A stretch of 11,124 bases of DNA from Legionellaceae bacterium (GTDB lineage: Bacteria > Pseudomonadota > Gammaproteobacteria > Legionellales > Legionellaceae), in the NCBI GenBank assembly GCA_947470005.1, contig CANISA010000028.1, positions 1 through 11,124 of the forward strand, given 5' to 3'. Positions 5,645-11,124 of the stretch are shown here, one piece after another. The notes under the pieces were generated by a model. The model ran no database searches. It had not been told where the DNA came from and saw nothing but the letters and a program-made list of their open reading frames with translations. The first letter of the stretch is position 1. Each line of letters begins with the position of its first letter. A program made the translations under genes and the position numbers.

Positions 5645-7006
5645 CTAAAGCATCCCTTTCATCCCCGGAATCCCGCTCAAGCCACGCATCATTTGCTTTA
5701 ATCCACCGGCTTTGGATAATTTTTTCATCATTTTTTGCATCTGATCAAATTGTTTAAGCATGCGATTTACGTCTTGTATTTGAGTTCCAGAACCCATTGC
5801 AATGCGTCTTTTGCGCGATCCAATAATAAGCTTAGGAATACGTCGCTCTTTCATTGTCATGGAATTAATGATGGCAATGGTCTGTGAGAGTGTTTTTTCG
5901 GTGGACTGACTGCTCATGTTTCGAGGCATCTGACCCATGCCAGGTAATTTCCCCATCATGCTTGAGATTCCACCCATGTTGCTCATTTGTATCAATTGCT
6001 CTTTAAAGTCATTGAGATCAAACCCTTTACCTTTTTTGAGTTTTTTGGCGAGTTTATCATGCGTTGCTTTATCTGTTTTGCGTTCAACATCTTCAATTAA
6101 GCTGAGGATATCGCCCATGCCCATGATGCGGGATGCAACGCGTTCTGGGTGAAAGCGCTCTAGCGCATCTATTTTTTCACCATGACCCATGAATTTAATC
6201 GGCTGACCGGTTAGATGTCGAATGGAAAGAGCCGCTCCGCCCCGCGCATCACCATCCGTTTTGGTCAAAATGACGCCGGTGAGTGGTAACGCGTCGTGGA
6301 ATGCTTTTGCTGTATTTGCTGCATCCTGTCCCGTCATGCTGTCAACAACAAACAACGTCTCTGACGGAGACGTGGCTGCGTGAAGCGCTTTGATTTCGGT
6401 CATCATTTCCTGATCAACGTGCAGGCGTCCTGCGGTATCGATGATAAGCACATCCATGAATTGTTTTTTCGCACTATCCAATGCTTTTTTGACAATCGCT
6501 AGTGGCGATTCATTTGGCTCTGCGGGTGAAAAGGCGACCCCTAGTTCGTTTGCAAGTAATTTTAATTGATGTATGGCGGCGGGTCGGTAGACATCGGCAC
6601 TCACGAGCATCACTTTTTTCTTTTCCATTTCTTTTAAATAGCGTGCAAGTTTTGCGGCAGTGGTTGTCTTTCCCGAGCCTTGTAAGCCTGCCATTAAGAA
6701 AACGGCGGGTGGTTGTGTTTTGAAATTTAATTCGGCATGCGTATCGCCCATGAGATGGACTAATTCGTCATGAACGATTTTTAATAATGCTTGTTCCGGT
6801 TTTAAGTGCGCGCTGACGTCTTGGCCTAACGCTTTCTGCTTCACCTCTTCGATAAAATCTTTAATAACAGGCAGTGCGACGTCTGCTTCGAGTAGGGATA
6901 AGCGTACGTCACGCAGTGCTTGTTGCATGTTGTCTTCGGTAAATCGGCTCTGGCCACTTAAGTGCTTGAATGAACGAGCCAATCGTTCTGTTAAATTGTC
7001 AAACAT
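5645..7006 (-). CDS. ffh: Signal recognition particle protein Ffh (SRP54)
   Basis: A 453-residue GTPase, the same length as E. coli Ffh. With 4.5S RNA it forms the signal recognition particle, which binds hydrophobic signal sequences of nascent proteins and docks with FtsY at the inner membrane. The N domain covers about 1-95. The G domain shows GLQGSGKTT (107-115), DVYRPAA (138-144), DTAGR (190-194) and TKTDGDARGG (248-257). The Met-rich M domain runs from about 326 to the end, with SGTQIQDVNRMLKQF for 4.5S RNA binding and a tail of GMKGML. The ATG has a GAGGA Shine-Dalgarno. It is divergent from the corB-type gene across a gap of about 110 bases. No convincing terminator follows, so some read-through into rpsP is possible. 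Confidence 0.99.
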   Translation of the reverse strand: MFDNLTERLARSFKHLSGQSRFTEDNMQQALRDVRLSLLEADVALPVIKDFIEEVKQKALGQDVSAHLKPEQALLKIVHDELVHLMGDTHAELNFKTQPPAVFLMAGLQGSGKTTTAAKLARYLKEMEKKKVMLVSADVYRPAAIHQLKLLANELGVAFSPAEPNESPLAIVKKALDSAKKQFMDVLIIDTAGRLHVDQEMMTEIKALHAATSPSETLFVVDSMTGQDAANTAKAFHDALPLTGVILTKTDGDARGGAALSIRHLTGQPIKFMGHGEKIDALERFHPERVASRIMGMGDILSLIEDVERKTDKATHDKLAKKLKKGKGFDLNDFKEQLIQMSNMGGISSMMGKLPGMGQMPRNMSSQSTEKTLSQTIAIINSMTMKERRIPKLIIGSRKRRIAMGSGTQIQDVNRMLKQFDQMQKMMKKLSKAGGLKQMMRGLSGIPGMKGML

Positions 7007-7067
7007 GATTGATCCTCAGGTCTTGTCTTTCTGATTGCGCTATCATACATCATCTGAGCGTATTTTT

Positions 7068-7076
7068 TGATATGAT
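7068..7076 (+). promoter_or_regulatory. Candidate extended -10 promoter for the corB-type gene
   Basis: TGATATGAT reads as an extended -10 box (TGn followed by TATGAT, five of six to TATAAT). No good -35 hexamer is seen 16-18 bases upstream, which extended -10 promoters tolerate. Transcription would start near 7083, giving a leader of roughly 34 bases to the GTG at 7117 but only about 10 to the upstream ATG at 7093, so it favours the GTG start. Confidence 0.35.
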
Positions 7077-7116
7077 CCTCTGCTTATGGTGAATGTTCTG
7101 TGTTAAGGATTACTCC

Positions 7117-8388
7117 GTGTTGATCCCGCTTTCCACACTAATTCTTATTTTGGTTGTTTTGATCTGTGTTTCTGCTTTTTTCTCCGCTTCAGAAATTGGA
7201 ATGATGTCGTTGAATCGTTATCGATTACGGCATTTGGTTAAAAAAAATAACAAACAAGCTTGCCGAGTGAACCAGCTTTTAGCTCATCCTGATAAATTGC
7301 TAAGTGTTGTCTTGATTGGAAACACACTAGCAAACATTGTCGCCTCAACGGTCGGTACGTTGATTGGTCAGCGATTGAATGGAGATGCAGGCGTTGCCAT
7401 TGCTACGGCGTTGCTGACCTTGGTCATATTAATTGTGGCAGAAATGGTTCCGAAGACCCTGGCAGCACTTTATCCTCAGCGTGTGGCGTTTGCTACGGCC
7501 TTGCCTTTGATGATTTTACAATATATTTTGTCGCCGTTGGTTCACTTGGTTAGTCGAGTAGCGACGGGTATTTTACGTCTGTTTGGCGTGTCGATTGAAC
7601 GGGTGCAAAAAGAAGCTCTCACGGGAGAAGAGTTACGCTCGGTTGTTCATGAAGCGGGTGGGTTGCTTCCCATAGAGCACAAAAGCATGTTGATTAGTTT
7701 ACTTGATCTTGAGTCCGCGCGCGTGGAAGACATCATGGTGCCTAAAGCCGAGGTTGTTGGCATTGATTTGGATTTGCCATGGCCAAAACTGTTGGAACAA
7801 TTGGAAACAGCTCAACACACACGACTGCCGTTGTATCGAGGGAGTATGGATCAGCTGGTCGGTATGATTCATTTACGTGATGTGTTGAATTTGATGTTAA
7901 GCGCTGAACTTGACTTGCAAGGGCTGATTAATATGGCAGATAAGCCTTATTTTATCCCTGAAGCTACGCCGTTGAATGTGCAAATTTTAAATTTTCAAAA
8001 AATGAAACGACGCAGTTGTTTTGTCGTGGATGAGTACGGCGATCTGCAGGGCCTGGTCACCATGGAAGATATCCTTGAGGAGGTTGTGGGGGATTTCACA
8101 ACCGATATCGCCGCGTTGAGTAAAGACATTACGTTCCAAATCGATGGCGCGGTCATGGTGGATGCGAGCATCACGTTACGCAACTTAAATCGAGCGCTGG
8201 GCTGGCAACTTCCGTCGCTTGGACCCAGGACCTTGAGTGGCTTGATCATCGAGCATCTGGGATATATTCCGCCAGCAGATTGTTGTTTGAGGATAGAGCA
8301 TTACCAAATTGAAATACTCAAGGTAGCGGACAATATGATTAAGAGCGCAAGAATGATTAAAGCGCACAGAAAAAATGCTAAAGGATGA
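7117..8388 (+). CDS. corB: CorB/YfjD-type membrane protein with DUF21 and CBS domains
   Basis: A 423-residue inner-membrane protein of the CNNM/CorB family, linked to magnesium (and cobalt) transport or resistance. The DUF21 membrane domain covers about residues 1-180, with the conserved FFSASEIGMMSLNRYRLR (21-38), VVLIGNTLANIVAS (64-77) and AEMVPKTLAALYP (108-120). A pair of CBS domains follows (about 205-325, ending VVDEYGDLQGLVTMEDILEEVVGDF), which in relatives bind ATP-Mg. The CorC_HlyC domain closes the protein (about 340-410, ending in DNMIK). It aligns well with E. coli YfjD over its length. The GTG at 7117 is chosen because AAGGA (7105-7109) lies seven bases upstream and the N-terminus then matches YfjD; an in-frame ATG at 7093 would add eight polar residues. 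Its stop overlaps the stop of the convergent hydrolase gene by 11 bases. Confidence 0.92.
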   Translation: MLIPLSTLILILVVLICVSAFFSASEIGMMSLNRYRLRHLVKKNNKQACRVNQLLAHPDKLLSVVLIGNTLANIVASTVGTLIGQRLNGDAGVAIATALLTLVILIVAEMVPKTLAALYPQRVAFATALPLMILQYILSPLVHLVSRVATGILRLFGVSIERVQKEALTGEELRSVVHEAGGLLPIEHKSMLISLLDLESARVEDIMVPKAEVVGIDLDLPWPKLLEQLETAQHTRLPLYRGSMDQLVGMIHLRDVLNLMLSAELDLQGLINMADKPYFIPEATPLNVQILNFQKMKRRSCFVVDEYGDLQGLVTMEDILEEVVGDFTTDIAALSKDITFQIDGAVMVDASITLRNLNRALGWQLPSLGPRTLSGLIIEHLGYIPPADCCLRIEHYQIEILKVADNMIKSARMIKAHRKNAKG

Positions 8389-10375
8389 TCGGCCAGGGAT
8401 GATGGTAAAATCGCGTTAATCGGCCCAGTAATGCGTGTGCCGGGGAGGCGAGGGCAAACGGTGTGTTGAATCCATCAATCCACTGTCCTGTGCTGATTTG
8501 TTGTACGATGGGAAGGTAGCCTTCTGGTGTAGGATAGAGCGCTAATAGCCAATCGTCTTTTAATATGGCATATAATTTCATGGCGTCAAGCGTGGCTAGC
8601 TTGTCCGCACGCAAATGGAGTTGTTCGTCGTGCGGACCCACCGTAAAATACTGTTGAGCTAAGCGTCGCGCCATGTCTTTAGATAGAAACTGATTGGGCA
8701 GCATGCCGCTCTCCATGATAAAAGCACGCGATGGCAGCGAACGGTCTGGATGTTCAATCACGGGCAGCAAGGATATTCCATCCATGCGATGGGGAATCTT
8801 GATTCCAGAAAAGGCCTGCAACGTGGGTGCTATATCCATTAAGGCCACGCGCGTGGCGACTGTTTTTGGATGTGACGTCAACGTATGATTTTGATAGGTC
8901 TGGAAAGCTAACACACAGTGAAATTGCGCTTGGCTTAATAAATCAGAACCATGGCCCGCACTTTTGTTTAATACGGTTGATGTATAGCGTAAAAAATACG
9001 TTTCGAGTTTACTCGTCAGGGACCCTTGATAGGTCGCTTGCGTTGTTTGTCGAGAGTTAGGCGTATACAACGTTTCGCCATGATCACTTAAAAGCACCAC
9101 GAGGCTGTTTGTTAGATAACCTCGTTTTTCAAGGGTTACAAGCAGGGTCGCGACTTGGTTGTCTACCGCACGGAGAGCCGCGTTGTATAATGGCTCTCGG
9201 TGGTGAACACTGTATTCGTCATTGACCGCGCTTGCGGCCGATGGTGCGAACGCATACGGCCAATGGGGCAATGTGAAATGCACCGCCATGAAGAGCGGCA
9301 TATTGGGTTGTTGAGTGGATAAAGCGGTCTCGATGGCGTGGTCAAATGTGTGCGGGTAGTATGAAAAATAACTGGCGCGGTTCATATGATTGTATGGAAA
9401 AAGAACACGACCGAGTGGGCAATTAATCAGAAGGTTACTCAGCGGAAAGTCATTGAATGTTCCCATCAGAAAGTCATTGATGCCCAGTTTGGGGCCAATG
9501 GTGGTTTGAAATCCAAATTCTTTGTCAATCGTGTTAAATCGACGATCATCGGTTGCAAAAAGCGTTTGATAGCCAGCGTGTTGCAATGCCCATGCAATAC
9601 TCTTGTCAGCGCGTGTTGTATTTGGAGGCATGAGATTGTAATGAGCAAAGTGATTTGCCGGATGGAGTCCAGTTAAAATGCTTGTCCAGGCGGGGTATGT
9701 TCTGGCCAACGGACTGATGGTTTCTTTAAACCAGACGCTTTGATTGATAAATGCCGCAAGGGTTGGGGTAAGGGTCTTGTTAATGCTTTGGGGACTTAAT
9801 GAGTCCACACCGATGAGAATCAGGTTCGGTGTGGAAAGTGAGGTATTTGCGACGGGATAGGGTGATGAAGGAAAAAGCGAGACGCAAATTAATCCAACCG
9901 TGATCAAGAGTACCGCTAGGTAATGCGTTTTAGATGCTATCCAGATGGTATTGATGGTTAGTAAACCAAGAGGGACCCAGAATATAAGCATGGAAGCGTA
10001 AGCGAAGGTATGTGGGAGATCGGGGAAAAGTGTACGACTAAACAGGCTTAACGGAAAGAACGCTGCATTGGTTAGAAGGAGTGCCGCCAGAGAGCTTAGC
10101 CCAATGAATCCATGAATCCACTGGTGGGCTCGCGGACTGAGTCGATAGGGAATAAGGCCCCACATCAAGGCTGTTTGCCAGCAGGTCAGCAGCAAATAAA
10201 GTACGCATTGAATCAAAAGAGTGAGGAAGAGCTCGAGGTAGACTCCCTTAGGCGTAGGAATGGCGCTGACAAAGCTGCCGTTGTTTACAAGAATAAGCGC
10301 AAGTTGTAGGCTAAAAAAAAGAACGTTGAACCATGCAAACTCATTAAACCAGCGACGGTGAGGAGCGAGGGTCAT
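8378..10375 (-). CDS. Membrane-anchored alkaline phosphatase/sulfatase-superfamily protein, Thr type
   Basis: A 665-residue protein of the alkaline-phosphatase fold. About five hydrophobic segments fill residues 10-170 (near 14-34, 48-68, 88-110, 126-147 and 153-169), placing the catalytic domain on the periplasmic side. The domain begins NLILIGVDSLSPQS (D191 as metal ligand). TYPAWTSILTG (226-236) aligns position by position with the sulfatase signature CxPSRxxxLTG, with Thr226 in place of the formylglycine Cys and Trp230 in place of Arg. Further putative metal or active-site residues are H371 (LPHWPY), D431-H432 (SDHGE) and H475 (GHGS). Thr nucleophiles are typical of phosphoethanolamine or glycerophosphate transferases and some phosphatases, so a true sulfatase is unlikely; the substrate is unknown. 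The five-helix plus hydrolase layout recalls YejM/PbgA, but here the metal-site residues look kept. ATG 10375 is preferred over an in-frame TTG at 10384; neither has a good Shine-Dalgarno. It starts 31 bases after recR. Confidence 0.85.
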   Translation of the reverse strand: MTLAPHRRWFNEFAWFNVLFFSLQLALILVNNGSFVSAIPTPKGVYLELFLTLLIQCVLYLLLTCWQTALMWGLIPYRLSPRAHQWIHGFIGLSSLAALLLTNAAFFPLSLFSRTLFPDLPHTFAYASMLIFWVPLGLLTINTIWIASKTHYLAVLLITVGLICVSLFPSSPYPVANTSLSTPNLILIGVDSLSPQSINKTLTPTLAAFINQSVWFKETISPLARTYPAWTSILTGLHPANHFAHYNLMPPNTTRADKSIAWALQHAGYQTLFATDDRRFNTIDKEFGFQTTIGPKLGINDFLMGTFNDFPLSNLLINCPLGRVLFPYNHMNRASYFSYYPHTFDHAIETALSTQQPNMPLFMAVHFTLPHWPYAFAPSAASAVNDEYSVHHREPLYNAALRAVDNQVATLLVTLEKRGYLTNSLVVLLSDHGETLYTPNSRQTTQATYQGSLTSKLETYFLRYTSTVLNKSAGHGSDLLSQAQFHCVLAFQTYQNHTLTSHPKTVATRVALMDIAPTLQAFSGIKIPHRMDGISLLPVIEHPDRSLPSRAFIMESGMLPNQFLSKDMARRLAQQYFTVGPHDEQLHLRADKLATLDAMKLYAILKDDWLLALYPTPEGYLPIVQQISTGQWIDGFNTPFALASPAHALLGRLTRFYHHPWPIIL

Positions 10376-10406
10376 GGTACACAAGAGGATAAATACTCAC
10401 TGCGCG

Positions 10407-11003
10407 TCAAGGACATGTAACTGTCCCTCGATTACGTAATGCACTTCCAATGGTATTGGCATCTAAAAACTCTAGCTCACCGCCCGCAGGGATCCCATGA
10501 GCGAGCTGACTTATCATGACACCACAGGGTTGTAAGAGGGTTTGAATGAAGTGGATCGTCGTTTGGCCTTCTATGGTTGGGCTGAGTGCCAAAATAACCT
10601 CACGTATGCCACCGTGCAGGACGTGTTGTTGCAGCCCGTTGAGTGCGATGTCTTCTGGCCCAATCCCATCGAGTGGTGAAATTTTCCCCATGAGTACATA
10701 ATACGCACCGTGGTAGGCGTTGGTTTGTTCGATGGCAGCGACATCTGCTGGGGTTTCAACGACACATAACGTGCTTGTGTCGCGATCGGGATCGAGACAC
10801 AGGCGACAGCGATCACGCTCCGTGTAGTTGTTGCATGTGTCGCAATGACGAATATCGCGCATGGCAGTATCTAAGCACGCAGCGAGATGAACGCCACGTT
10901 GGCGTTGGTGTTGAAGCAGATAAAAGACCATGCGTTGCGCTGACTTTGGCCCGACTCCAGGTAAGCAGCGTAACGCATCGACCAGACGAGATAATGCATC
11001 CAT
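10407..11003 (-). CDS. recR: Recombination mediator protein RecR
   Basis: A 198-residue protein acting with RecF and RecO to load RecA at single-strand gaps. Order of parts: helix-hairpin-helix with LRCLPGVGPKSAQRM (about 11-25), a four-Cys zinc site (C54, C57, C66, C69 in HCDTC...RCRLC), and a Toprim domain from about 79 (LCVVETPADVAAIEQ) through GKISPLDGIGPEDI, ILALSPTIEGQTT and QLAHGIPAGGELEFLD. The ATG at 11003 gives the normal family length. A longer form from ATG 11030 would overlap the end of ybaB by 17 bases and add nine residues; neither start has a clear Shine-Dalgarno. It follows ybaB directly, as is common in gammaproteobacteria, and precedes the hydrolase gene. Confidence 0.97.
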   Translation of the reverse strand: MDALSRLVDALRCLPGVGPKSAQRMVFYLLQHQRQRGVHLAACLDTAMRDIRHCDTCNNYTERDRCRLCLDPDRDTSTLCVVETPADVAAIEQTNAYHGAYYVLMGKISPLDGIGPEDIALNGLQQHVLHGGIREVILALSPTIEGQTTIHFIQTLLQPCGVMISQLAHGIPAGGELEFLDANTIGSALRNRGTVTCP

Positions 11004-11013
11004 GGTTGGGTGA

Positions 11014-11124
11014 TTATTCTTTGTCTTCATCCGTCTTCATAAAATCAGTTGGAATATTTAACCCAGATGTTAATTGAGCGATTTTTTCTTTCGATGCTTT
11101 TTCAATTTTACGCACAGCATCATT
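11014..11124 (-). CDS. ybaB: YbaB/EbfC nucleoid-associated protein, C-terminal end (partial)
   Basis: The last 36 codons and a TAA stop of a gene that continues beyond the window edge. The readable tail begins [20 protein letters not shown] and continues with GLNIPTDF, ending in an acidic/Lys stretch (DEDKE). This matches the end of YbaB, where the segment is EKMASVSSGMQLPPGF in E. coli. YbaB is a small dimeric DNA-binding protein. The position immediately upstream of recR supports the call, since dnaX-ybaB-recR is a conserved cluster. The stop lies 10 bases before the preferred recR start. Confidence 0.9.
   Translation of the reverse strand, partial: NDAVRKIEKASKEKIAQLTSGLNIPTDFMKTDEDKE

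Noticed and set aside
5582..5701. Small + strand reading frame of 39 codons starting ATG AAA ATG, with GGAGA upstream
   Set aside because: Most of its second half is antisense to the end of ffh, it resembles no known protein, and the apparent ribosome site is just the right arm of the inverted repeat at 5571-5578.
9386..9676. Plus-strand open frame of 96 codons inside the hydrolase gene
   Set aside because: It lies opposite the catalytic domain of a well-supported protein and shows no domain-like pattern of its own.
1..11124. CRISPR array, tRNA or rRNA genes, prophage attachment site
   Set aside because: No regularly spaced direct repeats, no cloverleaf or rRNA-like segment and no integrase were seen; nearly all of the window is accounted for by protein genes.

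Overview
The window is a piece of chromosome from a gammaproteobacterium. The order rpsP-rimM-trmD-rplS and the neighbouring ffh, corB/yfjD-type and ybaB-recR genes are the usual gammaproteobacterial housekeeping blocks. The RecR and Ffh sequences, together with a Fic protein carrying an ankyrin-like tail, suggest a host-associated member of the Legionellales. That placement is an inference from protein character, not from a search.

Layout. Positions 1-185 hold a large imperfect palindrome (21-144) flanked by a short direct repeat, which looks like an inserted non-autonomous element sitting directly upstream of a gene. That gene (186-1691, + strand) encodes a 501-residue Fic-domain protein with a degenerate active-site motif and an ankyrin-like C-terminal part, a good candidate for a secreted effector. 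The 186-base gap that follows contains nested hairpins enclosed by a 10-bp long-range inverted repeat, plus a probable minus-strand terminator.

From 7006 down to 1878 everything is on the minus strand: ffh (SRP GTPase), a 138-base gap with a weak promoter candidate and an inverted repeat, then rpsP, rimM, trmD and rplS separated by only 3-4 bases each. Twelve bases after rplS comes yadG, which overlaps yadH by 11 bases. These two form an ABC-2 type exporter that appears to be transcribed as the tail of the ribosomal-protein/tRNA-modification operon.

Divergent from ffh is a CorB/YfjD-type CBS-domain membrane protein (7117-8388, + strand). Its stop overlaps the stop of a convergent membrane-anchored alkaline-phosphatase-superfamily hydrolase (10375-8378), in which the sulfatase nucleophile position is Thr instead of Cys. 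That gene is directly downstream of recR, which itself follows the 3' end of ybaB at the window edge, so ybaB-recR-hydrolase looks like one transcription unit.

The core genes work in translation and protein export: S16 and L19 are ribosomal proteins, RimM matures the 30S subunit, TrmD methylates tRNA, and Ffh targets nascent membrane proteins. RecR and YbaB belong to DNA repair and nucleoid biology. The parts most worth a second look are the Fic protein and its upstream repeat, the structured gap at 1708-1873, the Thr-type hydrolase, and the attachment of the exporter to the S16 operon.
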